Positions 18,201 to 26,459 of a stretch of 64,000 nt of DNA are shown in pieces. The position numbers and the translations under genes were made by a program. Within the stretch, counting starts at the first letter, position 1. Every line of letters starts with the position of its first letter. The DNA is from Neorhodopirellula pilleata (lineage in GTDB: Bacteria > Planctomycetota > Planctomycetia > Pirellulales > Pirellulaceae). Under the pieces are notes generated by a model that was given only the letters and a program-made list of their open reading frames with translations, made no database searches and was not told the DNA's origin. The stretch spans positions 124,001 to 188,000 of the forward strand of contig NZ_SJPM01000011.1 in NCBI RefSeq assembly GCF_007859915.1, read 5' to 3'.

Positions 18201-19757
18201 CTGAGACAGTGCGGCCGTACCGGTGTTGGTGACGGAATGACGCCATAGGAGCGTTTTGTCGATTGCGTGCAATGGCGAGGATGTCGCCGTGACGGCTTCA
18301 CCTTGCAGCGTCGATGCCAACGTAACCGAGATGGATTCTCCGGTGTAATACGAGGTTGCCACGGCGGTTACCGGATTGCCTTGCGGGTTGATCCCGGTTG
18401 CCAAACTGATTGTTTGGGTTGGTCCGGTATCGGCAACTCCTTCGGACGTGTACGACCATCGTTCACCGGGATCGACTAATCCGTTTTGGTTTTCATCGCC
18501 AATGTTGATCGCGACGGTTCGACCGGTGGAATAGACCCGCAACCCATCGTCGAATGCGGCGTAGAGATACCGTCCGGTAGAATCCACACTGAGTTCACGT
18601 GCCTCCCCGATGACCGATAGCTGATCGGCCAATTGGAAGTCGCCCGTATCCCATGCCGAAATGACTCCGGATCGCGAAACAGTGTAGGCGATGGCATCGT
18701 CGGGGCTGTAGGTGATTTCTCTCGGGAACGCTCCCGTTTCGAAATGGCCGATGATATTCATATCGGACAGCGTGTCGTATTTGGCAATTCGATAACCGCC
18801 CTGTCCGTTACCGGCGGCGTAGGAAACGAACCGTCCGTCATGACTGATGGTGAGGTCTTGGCCGTTGCTCCCGGTCAACGGACCGGTCGGACTTTGCCAA
18901 AGAACGCGAGGCGGGTCGGCCGTCAAATCGTACTGTGTCAGCGAAGCCCAAGGGGCACCGATGCTGGCGACGTAGAGCCGGTCACGCGCCGGATTGATGG
19001 CCAGCTCGCCGCGTGAGAACTCGACGGGAATCGAATCGCTGACCGAGTCACCTGTCGCCGGATTGATCTGCAGTAGTTCGCGGTCGGTCAAAACGATCAA
19101 GCGACCGTCCGCACCGACGCGGACGTCCCGAGGTACACCGGGCACGATGATGCTGTCGATTTCATCCAGATCGCCAGCGTCGAGAATAAAGATGCGCCCG
19201 CGATCAAGGGACTCGCTGAACGCGGCCACGTAGAGTGTGGACGCGTCCGCCGAAAGCGTCAAACCGGATGGCGCGTAATTTAAATCAACCGAACGGATCA
19301 GAGTTGACGTTTTGGTGTTGTAAACGGCGACCATGTCTTCATTGGGTATGGTCGCATATAGACGAGGTTGCCAAGGACTACTGACCATCTTGTCAACGCG
19401 AGTGTTGGCGAACGTGGCGACCAACGTACCCGAAGCAGCGATCGACGGTGCCGGCTGGACGTTCGGAACGAGGGCTGGCTCGAAGTCATCGCTCGGATCG
19501 GCGGGCGTGCCGGCATTTTGAAGGACCCGCAGCCCGGCGATGGGCTGGTCCCCGGTATTGGTGATTTGATAGTCCCAGACGATCGCCGACCCTGGAACGA
19601 TGACTTGCCCGGGGATGGTCTCGGCGGGACTGCCCTGCAGGTTGACTTGCAAATCCAACTCGGCGGCGAAGACGACGCGAGGGTCAAGTTTTTGAACCGT
19701 GAGCGATCGCCGGCGAGGTTGGAATCGACTCGATTTTGCTTGGGGAAAAAGGGCCAT
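15291..19757 (-). CDS. Very large secreted protein: two YVTN-type propellers, CARDB/DUF11-like repeats, dockerin end
   Basis: 1488 residues from the ATG at 19757. Upstream codons are open to 20018 but arginine-rich and non-native. The N-terminus RRRSLTVQKLDPRVVFAAE is the planctomycete extracellular-protein motif. Two similar seven-bladed YVTN/lactonase-like propellers (about residues 90-420 and 870-1250) are separated by several ITNTG/VTNTG beta-sandwich modules, each ending with GDxNxNGxxDPGETW-type calcium-binding loops. The C-terminus has two dockerin-like EF loops, DVNGDGLVTALDALIIINRL and DVSGDSLITAVDAL. It is probably a surface or matrix protein binding calcium. The internal duplication suggests that half the gene was copied. 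Confidence 0.85.
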   Translation of the reverse strand: MALFPQAKSSRFQPRRRSLTVQKLDPRVVFAAELDLQVNLQGSPAETIPGQVIVPGSAIVWDYQITNTGDQPIAGLRVLQNAGTPADPSDDFEPALVPNVQPAPSIAASGTLVATFANTRVDKMVSSPWQPRLYATIPNEDMVAVYNTKTSTLIRSVDLNYAPSGLTLSADASTLYVAAFSESLDRGRIFILDAGDLDEIDSIIVPGVPRDVRVGADGRLIVLTDRELLQINPATGDSVSDSIPVEFSRGELAINPARDRLYVASIGAPWASLTQYDLTADPPRVLWQSPTGPLTGSNGQDLTISHDGRFVSYAAGNGQGGYRIAKYDTLSDMNIIGHFETGAFPREITYSPDDAIAYTVSRSGVISAWDTGDFQLADQLSVIGEARELSVDSTGRYLYAAFDDGLRVYSTGRTVAINIGDENQNGLVDPGERWSYTSEGVADTGPTQTISLATGINPQGNPVTAVATSYYTGESISVTLASTLQGEAVTATSSPLHAIDKTLLWRHSVTNTGTAALSQVNLRRDGIDSNNRYLAGDVNENGQFDPNETWIYEVQEIATAGIQTRVVQFNAVSASGDAPVAFNESEIVGYFGVDSSVELRSLINGQVVGVEPGSEIGVGDPATLVYQISNTGNVSLSSVTLIEDNGTARNDDDFSPIRAQGDTNANDELDPGETWIYLIEQTAVAGTQQRNLALTATDPLDRQITAETPAHYVGVGGNVDLVVGLIAPENPLQHPATESALVPTGELVRLQYLVTNAGTLPLGNPTLVDDRATPNDLSDDLTPFRVNEDIGADGVLSPGETWDFRISFLAAEGLRSHRANVVVYPVDELGQTLDGVNPVSDTASSQYFGGTVDINANVRANGSAVDPERDDLFLADTMVQWTYEVTNTGNTAIESVRVVENPADETEEPIPTFSQPHSTQTGLSPRGTVMAEFDGVMVHRFVTHPTLPYVFASDFAGNRVLKINTNTLLIEQTYEMGLRPRGMSLSPDGNRLYVAHETSQTIGVLDIANNEILPSLSIAQVPRDVQVGIDGRLYVLGHQNLMQLNALTGEAVGPTLPVTVLGGEIAINPERTRLYYSNSNLTPASLYQIDLTTPSPTILYQSPADGSEGGNGQSLALSADGSLVAHAVSLPSGSIGGGGVATPVRVTVRKTSDMTLAGEYALADPAPGVFAREIAFDPEGRFAYATSQPNLISVFGATTFAQTSAIGIDGTTEEMEVDSTGRYLFASVGTRLVVYSTGRALSTINRGDVNFNRSFDPGETWIYGSSATVEPGSAAHSITAIATGLFGQTIAATTETTIVGAATAQINALVSGATVYNEDGLPETWIVSDDRFEISQGRLKLRDGEFLSADDDQLEVTLRVDEASDRIERSIVVSVSNEPAWQNTLDPADVNGDGLVTALDALIIINRLDAIESAANGNSLGVRPHDVELFYDVSGDSLITAVDALRVINALNASSTTPASAADSEPIAAVIELLSMEERKRREFEYHR

Positions 19758-20047
19758 GAGCGAACGACCGGGCGGCTGGAGCGGGACAGGATCGCTCTCC
19801 AGATTAATCGGCCTGCGCGAAAATACCTCGCTCGATCTCGAAACCTTCCGGTCATACCGGTTATCCGAACGGGAGGCGTCATGTGGTCGCGGCATCCAGT
19901 GTGGTGACCGTCCGTGGTCCGAGCCGTTCGGCTCGTAGTGGATCCTTTCACCTTGTACCTCACTGGCTGTGCGACGATGATGGCGATCAGCAGTGATTCG
20001 ATCCATCCGGCGATTCACCTACTTGCCATGCTTCTTTTCTTTTTACG

Positions 20048-20788
20048 ATGGTTTTGACAATGAATGCGGAGAACGAAAAACGCGAATCGTCGGCCCTTCC
20101 GAGGTCGCGCCCCTCGGACGTGCATCGGCAAGACGAACCGCATTTCGACCCAGCGTCGATTTGGAGTGCGATCTCCAAGACACCCGGCGTCGGCATCAGC
20201 ATCATGGACTCCGACGGTGGACTGCTTTTTATCAATGACACCTCGAAGGTCTTGTTTTTTGACCGAGACCAAGTGGACTATCAGGGCAAGACGATTCGTG
20301 ATTTTCATCCGCCGGAGTATGTTCAAGAGCGACTCGAATTGATCGCACGGGTTTTGGAGAGCCAACGTCCGGTCGTCATCGGACACATCTATCACGGTCG
20401 GAAGATTGAGTCGACCGTTTGGCCACTGCGTGATTCAACGCCTCCCTTCAATCGCGTCATCGTTGTTACGCATCTTGAGTCCGGCGATTCACCGTGGCGT
20501 CCGGCTGCCGGTTGCGAAACGTACAAGACTCAGTTCATCGATTTAGGACCTTTGAATGTACTAACGAAGCGAGAACTCGAAGTACTCGCGCTGTTGGGGC
20601 ATGGGATGAGCGTTCCCAAAGCGGCCGCGATCCTGCACCGCAGCCCCAAGACGATCGAACGGCACAAAGAATCAATCGGTCAAAAGCTACAGATGCGAGG
20701 TCAAGCCGAGTTGGTGGCGCTAGTGACCAGCATGGGGTTGGATTTGAGTGACACCCATTTACGTCGGTTCAGCGACCGGCCGGAGTAA
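20048..20788 (+). CDS. PAS domain and LuxR-type HTH regulator
   Basis: 246 residues (or 242 from the second ATG at 20060). Residues 40-140 form a PAS fold (GISIMDSDGGLLFINDTSK). Residues 172-235 are a LuxR/GerE HTH: LTKRELEVLALLGHGMSVPKAAAILHRSPKTIERHKESI. No receiver or kinase domain is present, so the PAS domain probably senses a small ligand or interacts with a partner and directly controls DNA binding. It starts about 290 bp from the start of the large dockerin protein gene, in the opposite direction, which makes that gene a plausible target. The last 20 bp overlap the convergent beta-helix gene. Confidence 0.85.
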   Translation: MVLTMNAENEKRESSALPRSRPSDVHRQDEPHFDPASIWSAISKTPGVGISIMDSDGGLLFINDTSKVLFFDRDQVDYQGKTIRDFHPPEYVQERLELIARVLESQRPVVIGHIYHGRKIESTVWPLRDSTPPFNRVIVVTHLESGDSPWRPAAGCETYKTQFIDLGPLNVLTKRELEVLALLGHGMSVPKAAAILHRSPKTIERHKESIGQKLQMRGQAELVALVTSMGLDLSDTHLRRFSDRPE

Positions 20789-21986
20789 ACAGGTGATCTC
20801 GCAGCGTCGCGCGAGTCAGCCGCGTCCAAGCCGGATGCGGTCTGTCTTCGGGGAGCGACCAATCGATCTGGTCCGTGGTGAACCAGCTTTCATCCACGTC
20901 GGGCGGCATCGATTGTCCGCGACCGCGATTATTTCGAACGGTGACGCCCGCAGCATTGGCAACTCGAATCGTGTTTCCGTTTCCCGGGTGCAACTGGTTG
21001 TTGATGATTTCGATCGGTTGACGGTTTTGAACGGTCGACTCGTTGTAGATTCGGATCGCAGCGTCCTGCGTTTGGGAAATGACATTTTTTGAAATGGTCA
21101 GATTTCCACTCCGGGCACCTTGGTGATCGCGACTATAGATCCCCGCTTGGCCTGCCTTCACGATGGTGTTGTTTCGAACGACCGCGTCGGCGGCGGCTTG
21201 AATGCCGTGATCGCCGGTGTTCCAAATGAGATTGCGCTCGATTCGATTGACCGGGCCGCCGCCGGATCCATAAACGGTGACCGCGGGGAATTTGGTGTCG
21301 TGAATCACATTGGCAATGATTCGATTGCCCGATGAGCCGTCTTTGATCTCGATGCCGTCGCCTTGCGAAACGTCGGGGCCATTGAGGTGGTGAATGTAGT
21401 TTCGTTCGATCCGCCCATCATGAAAGGTTGCCGTCGCGTTGTTGCCGCCGAGGTAAAACGCTTCGCCGTGGCCGGACGTGTGATGAATGTGATTCCCGCT
21501 GAAGACACATTGGCGGTAAACCGTTCCCGGTTCATTGCAGGTAATCGCGACGCCGCCGAGGTGATGCAGATGACAATCACGAACATGGATGCCGATGACT
21601 TCGTCGGCATTTTCTGCAGAGCGACTGATTCGAATCCCGGCGGCACCTCCGGTGACTTCGATTCCGATCAGGTGCAGGTGCGAGGCTCCGTCGAGGTTGA
21701 TCGTGTTTTGCGCGTCATCGGGCCGTTCGAACACAACGGTCCCGCTCTCTGATGCGATAATCGTTATCGGCCGATCGGAGGTTCCGCGATGCCGCAACGA
21801 TAGACGACGTCGGTCTTGGTAGCGTCCCGCCGAAAGCTTCACCACATCACCGGGGGCGAGACCGTCGCCGTCGAGAATCGAGAACCAATCTTGTTCCGGT
21901 TTCAAATGGAATGTTTCGGAACTTGCCGGTACGGACCGGGTGACGATCAATAAAAACGCGAAAGCGGTCGTCAGAATTCGCAACAT
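20769..21986 (-). CDS. Secreted right-handed parallel beta-helix protein
   Basis: 405 residues from the ATG at 21986, chosen for its signal peptide (MLRILTTAFAFLLIVTRSVPA). The body shows repeated beta-helix turns: TIIASESGTVVF, LIGIEVTGGAAGI, NRIIANVIHDT, NRIERNLIWNTGDHGIQ, VRNNTIVKAGQAGIYS and NLTISKNVIS. This fold occurs in polysaccharide lyases and in chondroitinase B-like and alginate lyases, but no catalytic signature is certain. An extracellular polysaccharide role fits. It converges on the PAS-LuxR gene with a 20-bp overlap. Confidence 0.82.
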   Translation of the reverse strand: MLRILTTAFAFLLIVTRSVPASSETFHLKPEQDWFSILDGDGLAPGDVVKLSAGRYQDRRRLSLRHRGTSDRPITIIASESGTVVFERPDDAQNTINLDGASHLHLIGIEVTGGAAGIRISRSAENADEVIGIHVRDCHLHHLGGVAITCNEPGTVYRQCVFSGNHIHHTSGHGEAFYLGGNNATATFHDGRIERNYIHHLNGPDVSQGDGIEIKDGSSGNRIIANVIHDTKFPAVTVYGSGGGPVNRIERNLIWNTGDHGIQAAADAVVRNNTIVKAGQAGIYSRDHQGARSGNLTISKNVISQTQDAAIRIYNESTVQNRQPIEIINNQLHPGNGNTIRVANAAGVTVRNNRGRGQSMPPDVDESWFTTDQIDWSLPEDRPHPAWTRLTRATLRDHLFTPAGR

Positions 21987-22067
21987 GATGAGCGTTCCCG
22001 AGCGAGTTGAACGAGCCAACTAGAAAACAAGCCGTGATTGTAGCGGTTCGGACCGAGCCTTGCGGGC

Positions 22068-22174
22068 TGTTGATTTAATTAGCCGTACCGCGTTAGCGGC
22101 GGTTTACACGGCCGTTAACCGGGGCTAACGCCCATCGGCTAATGGTTGTCATTCGGTATACGACTAAATCAACA
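22068..22174. repeat. 107-bp palindromic repeat, family B
   Basis: It begins TGTTGATTTAATTAGCCGTACC and ends GACTAAATCAACA. Inner arms are CGCGTTAGCGGCGGTT and GGGGCTAACGCCCATCGG, with flanks GCGGGC and GCCCGC. It lies in the 363-bp gap between divergent gene starts (21986 and 22350), which may contain both promoters; I see no other feature there. The outer TGTTGATTT/AAATCAACA arms are shared with family A, although the middle is different. Confidence 0.82.
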
Positions 22175-22349
22175 GCCCGCGAGCGGTCGCGAGCCGCCGA
22201 TCATCGAGCGGGACAGGGAACCTTCCGAGCCAAGAAAAGTATATAGTGAGTCCGCTGGCGTCCTGTTAACCTGCCTCTGGCCGGGGCAATTTGGTTTCAT
22301 TGCGCTGCGGCGGTTTCGATCGGGCACAACGACCAACCAGGGAGGAACG

Positions 22350-22931
22350 ATGAACTTCTTCTTCAATCTATTTCAAACCGAGGGATTTCCGCCGCGCTGG
22401 TATTGCGGTTCAGGATGGGCCGAGGAACCTGAAGTCGGATGGCTGCATATCGTTGCCGATGTCGTTACGTTTCTCGCTTACATCGCGATTCCTTGCGTGT
22501 TGGCGTTTTTCGTGCTCAAGCGTGAGGAATTGGTCTTCCCCAACATTTTTTGGTTGTTCGCCGCATTCATCGTTTCGTGCGGGTTTGTGCATCTGGTCGA
22601 AGCGATCATCTTTTGGTTTCCCGTCTATCGTCTTTCGGCGATTCTGAAAGTAGTCACCGCTATCGCATCAACGGCAACGGTACTGGCGATGATCCGCGTC
22701 ATGCCCGCCGCGATCGCACTTCCTGGAATCGCGGACATGAACCGGCGTCTGCGCGGCGAAGTCCAACGTCGTGAAGAGATTCAGAAAGAATTGGAACACA
22801 ACAACGAAGAATTACGTGAGTTCACCGCGTCGGTGCTCAATCGCGAAGATCGCATTTCCGAGTTAAAGCAAGAAGTCAATCATCTGCTGCAAGAACTCGG
22901 ACGGGCATCGAAGTACATGAATCAGTCATGA
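22350..22931 (+). CDS. Ethylene-receptor-like membrane sensor domain with coiled-coil tail
   Basis: 193 residues from the ATG at 22350, which has GGGAGG 4 bases upstream; the frame is open further back but that part is not protein-like. Three membrane helices (about 35-55, 62-84, 96-118) match plant ETR1 and Synechocystis Etr1. ADVVTFLAYIAIP aligns with the SDFFIALAYFSIP helix, including Asp37, and AAFIVSCGFVHL carries Cys77-x3-His81, the copper-binding pair needed for ethylene binding. Residues 130-185 form a coiled coil. Family receptors are usually fused to a kinase; here the next gene, overlapping by 4 bp, is a histidine kinase. Ethylene binding is inferred, not shown. Confidence 0.75.
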   Translation: MNFFFNLFQTEGFPPRWYCGSGWAEEPEVGWLHIVADVVTFLAYIAIPCVLAFFVLKREELVFPNIFWLFAAFIVSCGFVHLVEAIIFWFPVYRLSAILKVVTAIASTATVLAMIRVMPAAIALPGIADMNRRLRGEVQRREEIQKELEHNNEELREFTASVLNREDRISELKQEVNHLLQELGRASKYMNQS

Positions 22932-24733
22932 ATCGATCGGCACCCACGATCGTCTTATTCGCTTTCGGATTCATGGCGGTCTCGCTTGTCCTAGGATCTT
23001 GGGCGGCTATCGACAGTCGATCCGGGTACGTATTGGCGTGCACGCTCGTGATCGTTGTGTTGATCGGTGTGGTGGCATGGTATGCGATCCAACTCGTGAA
23101 TCTTCGAGCCGCCCTGATACAGGACAAGGTCGTCCAGGAGACCGAGCGGTCGGGGCTGATTCTCAAACAGACGGACGATCTTCGTAAACGCAAAGCCTTG
23201 ATTAGTGTCATGGAAGATTTGCGTCTGGAGGTGTCCCAGCGTAAGGAACTGGAGCACCGGTTGCGTCGGACTCAGTACGTAGTTGATGAAGCGAAGGATG
23301 TCGTCTTGATCGTGAAACGCGACGGTACACTCTCCTATGCCAATGAGCAAGCAACCAAGCTTTTTGGATATTCCAATGTAGAACTATTGCAACTCTCGCC
23401 GAGCGATTTGGATGATTTCGTCGAAATTGATTCATGGGAATCTTATTGGCAGACGTTGGATTCGCTCGGTAACCAAATCTATGAATCTAGGTATCGACGC
23501 AAGGACGGAGTACGAATCGATTGCCAAGTTCATTCTAGTATTCTTCAGTTCGAAGGTGAGTCGCTCGTCGTGCTATTTATCCGCGACGTGACGGAACTGA
23601 AACGAGCCGAAGCATTTCGAGCAACCCTTTTTGAGTTGTCCACCAACCCTCATTTGATCTTCGGTGAATATGGGATATTGGATTGCAACAAAGCCGCTAT
23701 CGAATTGATAGGTGTCAGTTCCAAAGCATCCTTGATGGATCATTCTCCTGTCGAGTTTTCTCCTTTGCTTCAACCGGATGGTCGTCGATCTGATGAGAAA
23801 TTCCGAGAAATGTATGCGACCGCGTACCGCGATGGCTACCATCGATTCGAATGGATGCATCAGACGATCGATGACGAGCCCTTGCCATGTGAAGTGACCT
23901 TGACGCCGGTGGATCATCGCGACGGAAAAAGTCTACTCGCGGTTTGGCAAGATCTTCGTGAACGCAAGATCGCCGAAGCGGAATTACGTCAGTATGCTGA
24001 CGAGCTTGAAGTCGCCAACCGAGACCTAGAGGAGTTTGCTTATATCGCTTCACACGACCTTCGCTCACCACTGCGTGGGATCGGGCAACTTGCCAAGTTC
24101 ATTCGTGAAGACGACGCGGACCATTTAACGCCGAGTTCCGTCGAGCATTTGAACAGGCTGGACCAACGCATCCTGCGAATGCAGAATCTGCTCGACGATT
24201 TATTGATGTACAGTCGCATCGGACGTAAAGAAGGCAAGCTCGAGGAAATCGATCTTTCCAAATTGGTCAGCGAGGTTATCGATTTACTTGCCATCGATCC
24301 TGCCTACGAAGTCCAAATCCTTGACGACCTGCCGGTGATCGTCAGTTATGCCACCCCGTTGCGGATGCTATTCTTGAACCTGATCGGCAATGCGGTCAAG
24401 CATCACAACCGCGATCACGGGAGAATCGAGATCGGATTCCAGGAATTTCAAACCGAGTATCGATTCCGTGTTACCGATGACGGCCCCGGAATCGATCCGG
24501 CTTTTCACCAGCGAGTGTTCAAGATTTTTCAAACCTTGCAAAGTCGCGATACGCTCGAAGCCAGTGGCATGGGACTCGCCATCGTTGAAAAGACGCTTTT
24601 GCGTTTTGGAGGACGGATTGAATTGCAATCCGAATTGGGCGCTGGAACAACGGTTCAGTTCGCGTGGCCCAAGTTCAATCAAGCCATCGCGGGTGTCAGC
24701 ACCGCTTTGGGCGGGAACGAGAATCGGCCGTAG
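22928..24733 (+). CDS. Membrane sensor histidine kinase with two PAS domains
   Basis: 601 residues. Two membrane helices lie at about residues 8-28 and 35-55, then a coiled coil, PAS1 (about 118-225, DGTLSYANEQATKLFGYS) and PAS2 (about 235-350). The HisKA box is FAYIASHDLRSPLRG with His376, and the ATPase domain has NLIGNAVKHH, DDGPGIDP and GMGLAIVEKTL. This kinase subtype resembles phytochrome-like kinases. The start overlaps the ethylene-receptor-like gene by 4 bp (ATGA), so the two products are made in linked amounts and probably form one receptor complex. No response regulator is adjacent. The 3' end overlaps the convergent gene by 55 bp. Confidence 0.9.
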   Translation: MNRSAPTIVLFAFGFMAVSLVLGSWAAIDSRSGYVLACTLVIVVLIGVVAWYAIQLVNLRAALIQDKVVQETERSGLILKQTDDLRKRKALISVMEDLRLEVSQRKELEHRLRRTQYVVDEAKDVVLIVKRDGTLSYANEQATKLFGYSNVELLQLSPSDLDDFVEIDSWESYWQTLDSLGNQIYESRYRRKDGVRIDCQVHSSILQFEGESLVVLFIRDVTELKRAEAFRATLFELSTNPHLIFGEYGILDCNKAAIELIGVSSKASLMDHSPVEFSPLLQPDGRRSDEKFREMYATAYRDGYHRFEWMHQTIDDEPLPCEVTLTPVDHRDGKSLLAVWQDLRERKIAEAELRQYADELEVANRDLEEFAYIASHDLRSPLRGIGQLAKFIREDDADHLTPSSVEHLNRLDQRILRMQNLLDDLLMYSRIGRKEGKLEEIDLSKLVSEVIDLLAIDPAYEVQILDDLPVIVSYATPLRMLFLNLIGNAVKHHNRDHGRIEIGFQEFQTEYRFRVTDDGPGIDPAFHQRVFKIFQTLQSRDTLEASGMGLAIVEKTLLRFGGRIELQSELGAGTTVQFAWPKFNQAIAGVSTALGGNENRP

Positions 24734-26349
24734 TGCGAATCCAGCACATCCCAGCGTTCGAGTTTCTGTTCGTGCATCGTTTGCGCCAAACATCGTTCGC
24801 TATAGTGGATCAAGTCCCGCCATTCGTTAGGATCAAGCAAGACTAGTTTGGTCTGGCGTTGCTCGGCGACCGAGGCTGCGCGTTCCAGGTGAAGCGTTAC
24901 CAGTTTGGCCGCATTCGAAGAATCGAAAAAGTGGACCGTTGCGACATCCCCAGAAAAATCACGATTGAATCGATCTTCGACACCACCGCTGCTCAGGATC
25001 ACGTGGCCGTCTTCGAGGATGCTTGTCAACCGAATTTTCAAACCATGGGCGGTTTCTTCCATCACGATCATGACCAATTTTCGACAACCAATCTGGACGG
25101 TTGCCGAAATCAATTGATCCTCGGCACAATGTTCAATCACTAGTGGCGCATCGAATTCCATCTTTTCCAGACTGCTCGCCTGGACTGCCAATTCGCCACT
25201 GGTTTCGCTCGATAACGACACGCTGAGTTTGGCATCGAGATATCGACGGGTGTATTCGCTCGCATCGAGTATGTTTTGAAGTTGCGGGGGCTTGGATGCG
25301 ATTTGGCGGTTGAAGTCGGCTTCACGTTTGGCTTTCGATTGCTTTTTCTTTGGAGATGCAAATTGAACCAATGCGTCAACGGATCGCCCTTGGACACGAT
25401 CGATCCGCCTATTTAGCCAAGTCCCCGACAACGCAGCCAATCCGATTGACGCCGCCAACCAACCGGCGACGTGCCAAAGCCACTGGCCACCCGATTGTCC
25501 GATCGCGCCGATGGATCCCGCAAGATAAAACGCGGCGACGAGAAAACCAACTCCAAGCGCGGCACCGATCCGTCGAGTTATGCGGTTGCCACGACCATTT
25601 CGAAACGCGATGCCGGGCAACCCGATGATGGCCGCGAAGGGCGAGAAAATCACCCACCAACCCAAGGTGGCGCTGCCGCACAGTACGAGTCCCAACGCGA
25701 GTGTGAGTGATCCGCCGATCGTCCAGGCCAACGCCTCGCGACGGCTTCCGATCAGGCTGACCGGATGCAACGTGTAGGCCGGCAGTTCGGCTTGCGCTGC
25801 CAATGTTTCCGGAAGAGTTAGATGCAATAAGGAGGCAACCTTGACAATAAATTGAACGGTCTGGTCTTCGCTGACGTGAACGGTCACGGTTCCGTTTTGA
25901 TCGATTTCATTTTGGGCCGACGCGACGGTTGATCGTCCCATACTGAGCTTCAGTGGTTGGTGGCCAGAACGTCGCGGTACTCCGCGCGGCAAGATATCGC
26001 CGCGGACGAGTTGATCGACGAGGCCTTTGGCGCGGGGATCCGCTAACAGTGCTTGCATCTTGGCCAGCCCCGGCATGGCCGCCGCCTCATCACCGGGCAG
26101 TTCCATCTCGCCCGGTGGATGGACCACCGGATCGGAAAGTCGCACGATGCTGGTTTGCTCCGGAACCCCCGATTGCAACAATGCGAGACACGTCAGCTCC
26201 ACCGGTTCTTGGCGCAATGACCATGCATGATGCAACTTGGGAACGCCGACGAAGCCGCCGGCAACCAGCCCAACGAGGCAAAGCATTGTGCCCAACGATG
26301 CACGCCGGAAACTGGATCGGGTGGATGTTTGAGTGCGAAAAAGACCCAT
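24679..26349 (-). CDS. Unknown multi-pass membrane protein
   Basis: 556 residues. One hydrophobic helix lies near residues 20-38, followed by a large external part with a proline-rich loop. A cluster of about four helices follows at 205-305 (WTIGGSLTLALGLVLCG, IGAALGVGFLVAAFYLAG, HVAGWLAASIGLAALS). The C-terminal soluble region of about 230 residues contains VIEHCAEDQLISATVQIGC and ends DSHYGRFSFPPKAVLTPAMA. I do not recognise the family. It overlaps the histidine kinase gene at the 3' ends and is divergent from the symporter gene. The coding look is good on length and codon pattern. Confidence 0.7.
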   Translation of the reverse strand: MGLFRTQTSTRSSFRRASLGTMLCLVGLVAGGFVGVPKLHHAWSLRQEPVELTCLALLQSGVPEQTSIVRLSDPVVHPPGEMELPGDEAAAMPGLAKMQALLADPRAKGLVDQLVRGDILPRGVPRRSGHQPLKLSMGRSTVASAQNEIDQNGTVTVHVSEDQTVQFIVKVASLLHLTLPETLAAQAELPAYTLHPVSLIGSRREALAWTIGGSLTLALGLVLCGSATLGWWVIFSPFAAIIGLPGIAFRNGRGNRITRRIGAALGVGFLVAAFYLAGSIGAIGQSGGQWLWHVAGWLAASIGLAALSGTWLNRRIDRVQGRSVDALVQFASPKKKQSKAKREADFNRQIASKPPQLQNILDASEYTRRYLDAKLSVSLSSETSGELAVQASSLEKMEFDAPLVIEHCAEDQLISATVQIGCRKLVMIVMEETAHGLKIRLTSILEDGHVILSSGGVEDRFNRDFSGDVATVHFFDSSNAAKLVTLHLERAASVAEQRQTKLVLLDPNEWRDLIHYSERCLAQTMHEQKLERWDVLDSHYGRFSFPPKAVLTPAMA

Positions 26350-26459
26350 GGCGAAATCGCTGCGGGAGGATAGGGATGGCGTTCGGACGCGGAATTCATC
26401 TCAAAAGTAGGTTGCATCTTGGCGCAGCGTGCCCGAGAAGTGCTTCGAACCGTTATTTT

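Noticed and set aside
15750..19938. Long plus-strand open frames opposite the large dockerin protein gene
   Set aside because: They are arginine/glycine-rich shadows of the real minus-strand gene, which has clear repeats and domains.
22146..22349. Upstream extension of the ethylene-receptor-like frame
   Set aside because: It is arginine/proline-rich and begins in the family B repeat; the GGGAGG site points to the ATG at 22350.
25953..26459. N-terminal extension of the symporter frame of about 170 codons
   Set aside because: The extension lacks membrane or family sequence and runs antisense to the neighbouring gene's start; the normal symporter length begins near 26460.
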